Shown: positions 1-5,553, counted from the first letter of the stretch. The stretch: 8,109 nt of DNA from DATMMS01 sp036824145 (GCA_036824145.1 DAITAT010000063.1:1-8109); one strand, 5' to 3'. Program-made: numbers and translations. Notes: generated by a model not told the origin, from the sequence alone.

Positions 1-2
1 GC

Positions 3-86
3 CGCCGCGGCCGCGGCTTTGTCTCCGCGAATACCGCCTCTTGCGAATACCGCCTTCAGGGCCTTGACGTGAGCACCACCGGATGA
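3..86 (+). CDS. possible C-terminal tail of an upstream gene (partial)
   Basis: An open frame runs from the window edge to a TGA at 84-86. That TGA overlaps the tatC ATG at 83 as ATGA, the same coupling used at tatC/rph. The 27 residues read as an Arg/Gly-rich then polar tail ending in Gly-Leu-Asp-Val-Ser-Thr-Thr-Gly and match no family I recognise. A second frame, with five alanines in a row near its beginning and a TGA at 70-72, is almost as plausible on codon bias, so the frame is not settled. A TatA/TatB tail would fit the position, but nothing in the residues shows it. Confidence 0.3.
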   Translation, partial: RRGRGFVSANTASCEYRLQGLDVSTTG

Positions 87-853
87 GCGAGCGCCCTCTC
101 TTCGTCGCCCCCGAACCCGAGACGCTCCCCGATCCCATGTCGGACTGGGAAGAGCGACGCATGACACTGATCCAGCACCTCGAGGAATTACGGCGGGTGC
201 TGATCGTCTCGCTGATCTGCTGGGGGGTGGGCAGCATCATCGGGCTGGTCGCGTCCGGCCTTGTCATCGACCTTTTGGTACGCCCATTGGAGTACCTGCA
301 CCAGCCCCTCCACTACTTCAGCCCGATGGGCTTCTTCACGATCCACCTGAAGGTCGGCCTGGTGGTCGGACTGGTGATCGCACTGCCGGCCGTGCTGCAC
401 CAGGTCTGGACCTTCGTCGCCCCAGGGCTGAAGCCAAACGAGCGCCGCTTCGCCGCTCCGCTGCTCTTGAGCTCGATTGTGCTCTTCGCGGCGGGCGGCG
501 CCCTGGCCTACCTCTTCCTGTACGTCGCGGTGCGAATCATTGGCGCCGTCAGCCACGACTCGAGCCTGGTGTTCTTCCCCGAAGCCGGCGCGTACATCGG
601 CTTCGTGGTTCTCCTGATGCTGGCCTTCGGCACCACCTTCGAGTTCCCCGTGGCGCTGGTGCTGGGCGCCTTGATCGGGGTCGTCAAGTCGAGCTGGCTG
701 CGCGCCCACCGGCCCCATGCGATCTTCGCAATCTGCGCCGTCGGCTACATCGTCACGCCCGGTGTCGACCCCATCACGCCCCTCGCCCTGATAATCCCTC
801 TCCTGCTGTTGTTTGAGGTATCGATAGGCGTGATCAGGATGATCGGCAAATGA
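83..853 (+). CDS. tatC: Sec-independent protein translocase subunit TatC
   Basis: TatC is the multispanning inner-membrane receptor that binds twin-arginine signal peptides and, with TatA/TatB, exports folded proteins. Visible hallmarks are the N-terminal QHLEELRR (residues 31-38; Glu35 aligns with E. coli Glu15), FVAPGLKPNERR (111-122; Phe111 and Glu120 align with Phe94 and Glu103), FEFPV (186-190) and TPGVDPIT (225-232) before the last membrane span. About six hydrophobic segments are present. The start is uncertain. ATG at 83 overlaps an upstream stop, but it adds an acidic, proline-rich 26-residue leader unusual for the family. ATG at 161 (residue 27) has a GGAAGAG sequence just upstream and would give a typical short cytoplasmic N-terminus of 230 residues in all. 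The TGA overlaps the rph start by 4 bases, so the two are probably co-translated. No tatA or tatB is seen in the window. Confidence 0.96.
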   Translation: MSERPLFVAPEPETLPDPMSDWEERRMTLIQHLEELRRVLIVSLICWGVGSIIGLVASGLVIDLLVRPLEYLHQPLHYFSPMGFFTIHLKVGLVVGLVIALPAVLHQVWTFVAPGLKPNERRFAAPLLLSSIVLFAAGGALAYLFLYVAVRIIGAVSHDSSLVFFPEAGAYIGFVVLLMLAFGTTFEFPVALVLGALIGVVKSSWLRAHRPHAIFAICAVGYIVTPGVDPITPLALIIPLLLLFEVSIGVIRMIGK

Positions 854-1569
854 GCCGCCCCGACGGCCGGCAGCCGGATGAGCTACGGCCGCTGCAGATC
901 GAGTTGGGCGTGAACCTCTATGCCGAGGGATCGGCACTGATCAGCGCCGGCAACACCCGCGTCCTCTGCACCGCCACCGTCGAGGAGAAGGTACCGCCCT
1001 ACAAGAAGGGTACAGGTGAGGGGTGGGTCACCGCCGAGTACGCCATGCTCCCGCGCGCCACCAACACCCGCAACCAGCGCGACGGCCGCCGTGGGCGGGT
1101 CGACGGCCGGGCCCAGGAGATCCAGCGCCTGATCGGTCGGTCCTTTCGCGCGGGCGTCGACCTGGCGGGGCTGGGGGAGAGGACGATCACGATCGACTGC
1201 GACGTCCTGCAGGCCGATGCCGGCACTCGTTGCGCCGCCATCACCGGCGGTTTCGTCGCCTTCTATGAGGCGCTCCGCAAACTCCAGCAGGCCGGCATGC
1301 TGAAGACGATCCCGGTCCGGGGCATGCTCAGCGCCGTCAGCGTGGGAATCGTCGGGGGCGAGCCCAGGCTCGACCTCAGCTACCTCGAGGACTTCGAAGC
1401 CGAGGTCGACATGAACTGCGTCGTCAGCGAGGGCGGCGAGTTCATCGAGATCCAGGGCACCGGTGAGAAGCGACCATTCTCCCGGGTCGAGGGCGACGCC
1501 CTGCTGGACTTGGCCGTCGAGGGCACTGCGCGCCTGGCCCAGCTGCAGCGCCAGGCGCTTGGCCTCTGA
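850..1569 (+). CDS. rph: Ribonuclease PH (phosphate-dependent tRNA exoribonuclease)
   Basis: RNase PH trims the 3' ends of tRNA precursors by phosphorolysis, releasing nucleoside diphosphates; the family works as a ring hexamer. The 239-residue length is typical. Visible motifs are RPDGR (3-7), GWVTAEYAMLPRAT (58-71), the GR..EIQRLIGRS block (86-98; Arg87 is the expected phosphate-binding Arg), DVLQADAGTR (118-127; Thr126 and Arg127 contact phosphate in the family) and LDLSYLEDFEAEVDMN (174-189). In that last block Asp181 and Asp187 have the spacing of the catalytic metal-binding pair. One small oddity is Ala124 where the family usually has Gly (ADGGTR). The start ATG overlaps the tatC stop as ATGA. 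The stop overlaps the proposed CTG start of rdgB. Adjacency of rph and rdgB is a common bacterial arrangement. Confidence 0.97.
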   Translation: MSRPDGRQPDELRPLQIELGVNLYAEGSALISAGNTRVLCTATVEEKVPPYKKGTGEGWVTAEYAMLPRATNTRNQRDGRRGRVDGRAQEIQRLIGRSFRAGVDLAGLGERTITIDCDVLQADAGTRCAAITGGFVAFYEALRKLQQAGMLKTIPVRGMLSAVSVGIVGGEPRLDLSYLEDFEAEVDMNCVVSEGGEFIEIQGTGEKRPFSRVEGDALLDLAVEGTARLAQLQRQALGL

Positions 1570-2183
1570 GCGGCAAGCCCCGCCCCCGGCTGCTGCTGGC
1601 GACCGGCAACGCCGGCAAGCTGGCGGAGTACCAGCGGTTGCTGGCGGGGTCGCCGGTCGACCTGGTTTCCCCCGAGCAAGCAGGTGTCGGAGACCTCGCG
1701 GTGGAGGAGGATGGCGTCACCTTCCTGGCCAATGCCCAGAAGAAGGCAAGGGCGCACGCCGACGTCTCTGGACGGCCGGCGCTGGCGGACGACTCAGGCA
1801 TCACGGTGACGGCGCTGGGCGGTCGTCCCGGCGTGCAGTCGGCCCGGTTCGGCGGCGAAGACCTGGCGGCCGCCGACCGAAACGCCAAGCTGTTGGAGGC
1901 GATGGAAGGCCAGCCGGATCGGACCGCCGCGTACGTCTGCGTGATCGCCCTGGCCAAGCCGGGTGGCCCCGCCAGCAAAGTCTTTCTGGGTCGCTGTGAG
2001 GGGCGGATCGCCCGCGAGCCCCGCGGCGAGGGCGGGTTCGGCTACGACCCCATCTTCCTGCTCCCTGACGGCCGTTCGATGGCAGAACTGGGCGACGAAG
2101 AGAAGGACAAGATCAGCCATCGAGGCCGGGCCGTGGCCGAGCTCCTCCGCCAGCTCGACCTGGCCAATTGGGCCGCCGGGTGA
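1566..2183 (+). CDS. rdgB: XTP/dITP diphosphatase (RdgB/HAM1 family), CTG start proposed
   Basis: This enzyme hydrolyses non-canonical purine nucleotides (XTP, dITP, ITP) to the monophosphate and pyrophosphate, keeping them out of DNA and RNA. With a CTG start at 1566 the protein has 205 residues, normal for the family. It carries the N-terminal LLLATGNAGKLAEY nucleotide-binding motif (residues 9-22), E.G.TF..NA..KA, the catalytic ADDSG (74-78), GFGYDPIF (157-164) and SHR (184-186). The first conventional start in frame, TTG at 1638, would delete the first strand and the TGN..K motif and cannot be right. Upstream of 1566 I find no ATG, GTG or TTG in frame back to about 1512. The CTG overlaps the rph TGA as CTGA, giving Met-Ser-Gly-Lys at the N-terminus. 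The family call is certain; the start codon is inferred. Confidence 0.93.
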   Translation: MSGKPRPRLLLATGNAGKLAEYQRLLAGSPVDLVSPEQAGVGDLAVEEDGVTFLANAQKKARAHADVSGRPALADDSGITVTALGGRPGVQSARFGGEDLAAADRNAKLLEAMEGQPDRTAAYVCVIALAKPGGPASKVFLGRCEGRIAREPRGEGGFGYDPIFLLPDGRSMAELGDEEKDKISHRGRAVAELLRQLDLANWAAG

Positions 2184-2194
2184 GCCGCCTCAGG

Positions 2195-2200
2195 TAACCT
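2195..2200 (+). promoter_or_regulatory. possible -10 element of a leaderless gpmA transcript
   Basis: TAACCT fits the TANNNT -10 pattern and ends 8 bases before the gpmA ATG at 2209. The gene lacks a clear Shine-Dalgarno, having only an AGGGCGG directly against the ATG. No convincing -35 is visible. The core also reads as the odd palindrome AGGTAACCT, which could be coincidence. Confidence 0.22.
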
Positions 2201-2208
2201 CAGGGCGG

Positions 2209-2967
2209 ATGACAATACTTGTCCTTCTCCGCCACGGCCAGAGCACCTGGAACCTCGAAAATCGCTTTACCGGCTGGGAGGACGTTCCTCTCACCGAGCA
2301 GGGCGAGGCGGAGGCTCGCGAGGCCGCCGGCCTTCTGCTAGAGGCCGGCGTTCGGCCTGACGTCGTGCATACGTCACTTCAAGTCCGGGCGATCGAGACC
2401 GCCAACCTCTGTCTTTCGGAGATGGGCCTTGCCTGGCTGCCAGCGCACCGTTCGTGGCGGCTGAACGAGCGCAGCTACGGAGCTCTGCAGGGGCTCAACA
2501 AGTTGGAGACGGCGCAGAAGTACGGCGACGAGCAGGTCCTGATCTGGCGGCGCAGCTATGCCACGCCTCCGCCAGAGCTCAGCCTCGACGATCCGCGACA
2601 CCCGCGCCATGACCCGCGCTACCGCGACCTGCCGCCAGAGGTGCTGCCCAGTGCCGAGTCGCTCCAGGACGTGGTCGAGCGGATGGTGCCGTACTGGCAG
2701 GATGGCATCGTCCCCGACCTCCGCGCGGGCCGGTGCGTGCTGGTGGCCGCGCACGGCAATAGCCTACGGGCGCTGGTCAAGCACCTCGACGGCACCAGCG
2801 AAGAGGAGATCGTCCAGATGAACATCCCCACCGGCGTCCCGCTGGTCTACGACCTTGATGACCATCTCCGTCCAATCAGCTCAGCCTATCTCGGCGACCC
2901 CGCCGTGGTGGCGGCCAAAGCCGAAGCCGTCGCCCGCCAGGGCACCGCCGGCCGACCACCGACTTAG
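2209..2967 (+). CDS. gpmA: 2,3-bisphosphoglycerate-dependent phosphoglycerate mutase
   Basis: This enzyme interconverts 3- and 2-phosphoglycerate in glycolysis and gluconeogenesis through a phosphohistidine intermediate. The 252-residue length matches the dPGM family. It starts directly with the catalytic RHGQSTWN (residues 8-15, phospho-acceptor His9), followed by NRFTGWEDVPLTEQG (18-32), RLNERSYGALQGLNK (84-98, Glu87 the proton donor/acceptor) and the second histidine in AAHGNSLRAL (180-189, His182). The middle LSLDDPRHPRHDPRY stretch and a C-terminal NIPTGVPLVYDLD (205-217) are also typical of true GpmA, not the broader histidine phosphatase group. The reading frame is open upstream into rdgB, but ATG at 2209 puts the N-terminus exactly where the family has it. 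It lies 25 bases after rdgB and may be co-transcribed or have its own leaderless promoter. Confidence 0.96.
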   Translation: MTILVLLRHGQSTWNLENRFTGWEDVPLTEQGEAEAREAAGLLLEAGVRPDVVHTSLQVRAIETANLCLSEMGLAWLPAHRSWRLNERSYGALQGLNKLETAQKYGDEQVLIWRRSYATPPPELSLDDPRHPRHDPRYRDLPPEVLPSAESLQDVVERMVPYWQDGIVPDLRAGRCVLVAAHGNSLRALVKHLDGTSEEEIVQMNIPTGVPLVYDLDDHLRPISSAYLGDPAVVAAKAEAVARQGTAGRPPT

Positions 2968-2983
2968 ACTTCTATTCCGGCCT

Positions 2984-3057
2984 CGGGGAGTAGCGCAGCC
3001 CGGTAGCGCACCTGCTTTGGGAGCAGGGGGTCGCCGGTTCAAATCCGGCCTCCCCGA
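2984..3057 (+). tRNA. tRNA-Pro(UGG)
   Basis: The cloverleaf can be drawn by hand. The 7-bp acceptor is CGGGGAG (2984-2990) with CTCCCCG (3050-3056), and the discriminator is A3057. The anticodon stem is CCTGC (3011-3015) with GCAGG (3023-3027), around the loop TTTGGGA with anticodon TGG at 3018-3020. The T arm is GCCGG / TTCAAAT / CCGGC (3033-3049). CCA is not encoded (ATT follows), so it must be added enzymatically. The gene begins 16 bases after the gpmA stop and points toward the minus-strand oxidoreductase gene. Confidence 0.96.
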
Positions 3058-3070
3058 ATTCAAAATTCGG
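3054..3070. repeat. perfect inverted repeat overlapping the tRNA-Pro 3' end
   Basis: CCGAATT (3054-3060), a 3-base spacer, then AATTCGG (3064-3070) make a perfect 7-bp dyad whose first four bases are the end of the tRNA acceptor strand plus discriminator. In the precursor RNA this hairpin would compete with the acceptor stem. No U-run follows, so it is not a standard rho-independent terminator. Confidence 0.6.
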
Positions 3071-3150
3071 TTCCCGCGCCTGACCACGAGGCTGGCTTCG
3101 CCACAAGCTGGCGCCTTCGGCCGAGGCCGTCCGGCGGTACCTCTGTTCCG

Positions 3151-3177
3151 GGGGGCTGGCGTAAGCAGTCGGCCCCC
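3151..3177. terminator. weak hairpin between the convergent tRNA-Pro and LLM genes
   Basis: GGGGGC (3151-3156) can pair with GCCCCC (3172-3177) across a 15-base loop, in the space where transcripts from both sides should end. Neither strand has a T-tract after it, so a terminator role is only suggested by position. The rest of 3058-3239 shows no gene. Confidence 0.2.
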
Positions 3178-3239
3178 TCCCCTCACCCCGACCCAGTAGT
3201 CCCGCCGCCCAGCCGCAGGTCAGCTGGAGGGGATCGCCG

Positions 3240-4304
3240 TCAGGTCAGAACAGCTGGCGGTTTTGCCGATGCGGTCCGGGCAGCGACCGCCTTGCGGACC
3301 GCCGGAGCCACCTGGGTGCCGAAGAGCTCGATCGAGCGCATCAGCTTCTTGTGCGGCATCGAGCCAACACTGAACTGCACGATGAATCGCTGGTGATCGA
3401 AGATCTCATGCTGGAAAAGGATCTTCTCGATCACCTCGGCCGGGCTGCCTACGAAGCTCGAGCCGCGCAGGCTTCGGGCAGCCTCGAAGTCGGCGCGAGT
3501 CATGGGTTGCCAGCCCCGCTCTCTCCCGATCCGGTTCATGGTTTCCGCGAACGAAGGAAAGGCTTCGTCCGCCGCCTTCTGGGACGTGTCCGCGATGTAG
3601 CCATGCGAGTTGATGCTCAGGGGTGGGCTGCGGTGCCCGGCCTCGTCGGCGGCTCGCCGGTGAAGCTCGGCGAGGGGCGCAAAGTGCTCCGGTATGCCGC
3701 CGATGATCGCCAGCGCCATGGGCAGGCCGAGCATGCCCGTCCGCACGACTGATTGTGGCGTGCCACCCACCGCGACCCACACCGGAAGCTTCTCCTGGAG
3801 TGGGCGCGGATAGACGGCCAGGTTGTGCAGCGGAGCGCGATGCTTGCCGGACCAGGTGACCCGCTCCGAGTCGCGGAGAAGGAGCAGCAGCTCGAGCTTC
3901 TCGGCGAAGAGCTCGTCGTAATCGTCGAGGTCGAACCCGAAGAGTGGAAAGGACTCGATGAATGAGCCGCGGCCGGCCATGATCTCGGCCCGACCGCCGG
4001 AGAGCAGGTCGAGGGTGGCGAAGTCCTGGAAGACCCGGACTGGGTCGTCTGAGCTCAGGACCGTGACAGCGCTGGTCAGGCGAATGTTGCGGGTCCGCTC
4101 CGCAGCTGCCGCCAGCACGACTGCAGGTGTGGAGACCGCGAAGTCGGGCCGGTGGTGCTCCCCCACGCCAAACACGTCCAGGCCTACCTGGTCGGCAAGC
4201 TCGACTTCCTCGATGAGGTTCCGAAGGCGGGCATCTGGGCTCAGCTGCTCCCCGGTGGTGGGGTCGAGTGTGTTCACCCCGAAGGTGTAGATACCGAGTT
4301 CCAT
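3240..4304 (-). CDS. LLM-class flavin-dependent oxidoreductase (luciferase-like monooxygenase family)
   Basis: This is a TIM-barrel flavin-dependent oxidoreductase of the bacterial luciferase superfamily, 354 residues. It opens with MELGIYTFGVNT, then GLDVFGVGEHHRPDFAVSTP (residues 41-60), the RNIRLTSAVTVLSSDDPVRV block (72-91), FATLDLLSGGRAEIMAGRGSF (95-115) and the terminal barrel region with SFVGSPAEVIEKI (283-295). This block order resembles the conserved LLM subgroup typified by the Agrobacterium protein of structure 2I7G, as I recall it. Its substrate is unknown, and FMN versus F420 use cannot be decided by eye. ATG at 4304 is chosen because AAGGA lies 8 bases upstream; ATG at 4310, two codons earlier, is almost equally possible. 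An in-frame start at 4391 would add a basic tail across the hairpin region and is unlikely. No partner gene on this strand hints at a pathway. Confidence 0.93.
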   Translation of the reverse strand: MELGIYTFGVNTLDPTTGEQLSPDARLRNLIEEVELADQVGLDVFGVGEHHRPDFAVSTPAVVLAAAAERTRNIRLTSAVTVLSSDDPVRVFQDFATLDLLSGGRAEIMAGRGSFIESFPLFGFDLDDYDELFAEKLELLLLLRDSERVTWSGKHRAPLHNLAVYPRPLQEKLPVWVAVGGTPQSVVRTGMLGLPMALAIIGGIPEHFAPLAELHRRAADEAGHRSPPLSINSHGYIADTSQKAADEAFPSFAETMNRIGRERGWQPMTRADFEAARSLRGSSFVGSPAEVIEKILFQHEIFDHQRFIVQFSVGSMPHKKLMRSIELFGTQVAPAVRKAVAARTASAKPPAVLT

Positions 4305-4332
4305 CGTCATTTTCCTTGGCCTGCAGGTCGAG

Positions 4333-4338
4333 ATACTA
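4333..4338 (-). promoter_or_regulatory. possible -10 element for the LLM oxidoreductase gene
   Basis: On the minus strand this reads TAGTAT, 4 of 6 matches to the -10 consensus. It would give a leader of about 20 bases ending in the AAGGA ribosome-binding site (around 4312-4317). No good -35 is seen 16-18 bases further upstream. Confidence 0.3.
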
Positions 4339-4354
4339 GAAGCAGACGATCGTC

Positions 4355-4385
4355 GGTGGCATTCCCGGCCACCTTCGGGAAGGTG
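4355..4385. repeat. three overlapping mutually exclusive hairpins in a divergent spacer
   Basis: Three perfect 6-bp dyads share bases. GGTGGC (4355-4360) pairs with GCCACC (4368-4373). TTCCCG (4362-4367) pairs with CGGGAA (4376-4381). CACCTT (4370-4375) pairs with AAGGTG (4380-4385) around a CGGG loop. Only one or two can form together. They lie 51-81 bases upstream of the LLM start. Confidence 0.55.
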
Positions 4386-4434
4386 CCTCACCGATGCCCG
4401 GCTGTCAGCGTCCGGCCCATAGTGATAGTCGAGC

Positions 4435-4440
4435 TATAAT
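4435..4440 (+). promoter_or_regulatory. TATAAT -10 element upstream of the small CxxCGC protein
   Basis: A perfect TATAAT stands out in GC-rich surroundings. It would start a transcript near 4447, leaving a leader of about 40 bases before the ATG at 4486. No recognisable -35 lies 16-18 bases upstream, so an activator or an alternative -35 may be needed. A small ATAG...CTAT dyad (4425-4428 and 4434-4437) overlaps the element and could be an operator. Confidence 0.45.
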
Positions 4441-4473
4441 GAGAAATGAGGGGTTTAGTGGTGCTAAGGAACT

Positions 4474-4479
4474 GGAGGA
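4474..4479 (+). promoter_or_regulatory. strong ribosome binding site (GGAGGA)
   Basis: GGAGGA lies 6 bases before the ATG at 4486. It is the best Shine-Dalgarno in the window, where most genes rely on overlap coupling. It decides that the short downstream frame is translated. Confidence 0.75.
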
Positions 4480-4485
4480 ATAGAT

Positions 4486-4665
4486 ATGTGCCTAACCTGC
4501 GGTTGTCTCGAACCTCATGCTGACCACGGCAATCCGGACCACCTCTTGATCGAACACCTCGAGAAGAGCGCCAAGGCTGACGGCGTGGACCTGGACCAGG
4601 CGATCAAGACCCTGATCGAAACCGTCGACGTGGCGAAGAAGGAGACCGAGCACAAGCACGTCTGA
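4486..4665 (+). CDS. small conserved-looking protein with N-terminal CxxCGC metal-site motif
   Basis: This 59-residue protein begins MCLTCGCLEPHADHGNPDHL and continues as an acidic/basic amphipathic helical region (about residues 20-53) ending KKETEHKHV. Cys2, Cys5 and Cys7, with several His/Asp residues (His11, Asp13, His14, Asp18, His19) and two near the C-terminus, look like a metal site. The CxxCGC placed straight after Met is the arrangement of the high-affinity nickel site at the N-terminus of HypB, but the GTPase domain is absent here. No signal peptide or membrane segment is present, so it should be cytosolic. A strong GGAGGA and a TATAAT upstream support expression. I recall similar short proteins annotated only as hypothetical in high-GC bacteria, but I cannot verify that. 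It is divergent from the LLM oxidoreductase. Its function is unknown; metal storage, delivery or sensing is inference. Confidence 0.82.
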   Translation: MCLTCGCLEPHADHGNPDHLLIEHLEKSAKADGVDLDQAIKTLIETVDVAKKETEHKHV

Positions 4666-4880
4666 TCCGATTGGCCCGGGCGCGGCATTCGCGATCTGGC
4701 CCTGGCGCTCCTGTTGCCGCAGCCAATAGCCCAGACCCACTGCACCGCCTAGACCGGAGACACCGCAGGCACCGATTAGGCGACGGCGCGTAAAGCCTTG
4801 ATGCGGTGGGAGCGTGGTCGGCGCGTCGGGATTGGGTTTTCGATTGCGGTTGCGTCAGTTTTGGGCATTGCCCACAGCTT

Positions 4881-4896
4881 CCACAGGGGACTGTGG
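4881..4896. repeat. 6-bp perfect hairpin CCACAG-GGGA-CTGTGG
   Basis: A perfect 6-bp stem with a 4-base loop, overlapped on its right side by a DnaA-box-like 9-mer. A further CCACAG copy lies just upstream (4872-4877). No T-run follows, so it is not an intrinsic terminator. Its role is unknown. Confidence 0.5.
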
Positions 4897-4939
4897 ACAA
4901 TCCCGGTAACGGCGCTGTCACTTCAAGCGGTGTCTCTGC

Positions 4940-4968
4940 TTGCCAGATCGTCAGGAAGTCTGTATTGT
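4940..4968 (+). promoter_or_regulatory. sigma-70-type promoter for the membrane protein gene at 5005
   Basis: TTGCCA (4940-4945, 5 of 6 matches to -35) is followed by exactly 17 bases and then TATTGT (4963-4968, 4 of 6 matches to -10). Transcription would start near 4975, about 30 bases before the ATG at 5005. It is the best two-part promoter in the window. It may also drive the cobalamin and molybdopterin genes downstream if there is read-through. Confidence 0.55.
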
Positions 4969-5004
4969 CCAATTCCTTTGGCAACACGTGCAGGGCGGGC
5001 GCGA

Positions 5005-5541
5005 ATGGCGGCGGCTGCCGCCCTGCTCGGCGCGTTGGGGGCGGCGCTGCCGGTCGCAGCGATCGCCGCCAGCCCGTCAGCCGGCACGGTGGACGCGCCG
5101 ACTTCATCCCCGTGCCCCCGGTCATTGAAGTTCGCCGGCTCCCTCTATCTGGATACTGACGTTGCGGTTCCCGCCGGTGAGGTTGGACCGCAGGTTGGGG
5201 AGACCGAGCCCAACCCGGCCCGGTGCGCTCTGCCGGACCGGCTCAAAGTCTTCCGGCACAACGGCAACAACACCACCGACGAGGTCGTCTACTACCTTCA
5301 CCCGCAGACGCCTGAGGTCTTCCGGTCGGCGGGCCAGACCGGCTTTCCCGGATCGACCTTGGTTCGCGTGCTGGTGCTGATCCTGGTGGTCGGCATCATC
5401 CTCTTCGCGGCGCTGCCGGCGATCCTCGGCCACCTGCGTCAGCCGCCGGTGGGCGTCGGCCGGGACGACACCGACTGGCTCGAGGACGTGAGGGCCGACT
5501 CACAGTCAGGGGCGACTCCGCCAGATCGAGATCTGCCCTAG
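5005..5541 (+). CDS. unrecognised secreted or membrane-anchored protein (signal peptide, C-terminal membrane span)
   Basis: With the ATG at 5005 the protein has 178 residues. It opens with an Ala/Leu-rich signal-like segment (residues 1-22, possible cleavage after AIAAS). A polar extracytoplasmic region of about 90 residues follows, with two cysteines (Cys37, Cys74) that could form a disulfide. A strong hydrophobic span (about 117-141) and an acidic, proline-containing cytoplasmic tail (142-178) complete it. This predicts a type-I single-span protein once the signal is removed. The in-frame region upstream to 4798 contains the likely promoter and lacks a ribosome-binding site, so the later start is preferred; a weak AGGGCGGG lies just upstream. 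I do not recognise the family. The stop is 18 bases before the adenosyltransferase gene, but nothing in it points to cobalamin. Codon use resembles its neighbours. Confidence 0.7.
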   Translation: MAAAAALLGALGAALPVAAIAASPSAGTVDAPTSSPCPRSLKFAGSLYLDTDVAVPAGEVGPQVGETEPNPARCALPDRLKVFRHNGNNTTDEVVYYLHPQTPEVFRSAGQTGFPGSTLVRVLVLILVVGIILFAALPAILGHLRQPPVGVGRDDTDWLEDVRADSQSGATPPDRDLP

Positions 5542-5547
5542 TCGGCC

Positions 5548-5553
5548 TAAGAT
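5548..5553 (+). promoter_or_regulatory. possible leaderless promoter -10 for the adenosyltransferase gene
   Basis: TAAGAT fits TANNNT and ends 6 bases before the ATG at 5560, the spacing expected when transcription starts at the A of the start codon. No Shine-Dalgarno precedes that ATG. The same CTAAGAT string occurs just upstream of tRNA-Gly. No clear -35 is visible. Confidence 0.35.

Larger units (their letters stand above)
4666..5004. other. non-coding stretch with promoter, hairpin and possible gene remnant
   Basis: About 340 bases with no convincing gene. They hold a sigma-70-like promoter (4940-4968), a perfect 6-bp hairpin CCACAG/CTGTGG (4881-4896), and TTGTCCACA on the minus strand (4892-4900), which matches the actinobacterial-type DnaA box. 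On the minus strand between about 4854 and 4666 there is a start-less frame with a twin-arginine, signal-like segment. The plus-strand frame open from 4798 is more likely upstream read-through of the gene starting at 5005, because the promoter lies inside it. Confidence 0.5.

Noticed and set aside
188..937. Long minus-strand open frame opposite tatC
   Set aside because: It is rich in Asp, Gln, Arg and His with no motif and mirrors the codon bias of tatC, which has clear family motifs.
2984..3239. tRNA-Pro as an integration site for a mobile element
   Set aside because: No integrase, no second copy of the tRNA 3' end, and no foreign gene between 3058 and 3239.
4311..4391. Upstream start at 4391 for the LLM oxidoreductase
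   Set aside because: The added residues are basic and low in family similarity, the region carries hairpins, and ATG at 4304 has a good AAGGA.
4798..5004. N-terminal extension of the membrane protein to 4798 or 4801
   Set aside because: The added residues contain the likely promoter and no ribosome-binding site, and a proper signal peptide starts at 5005.
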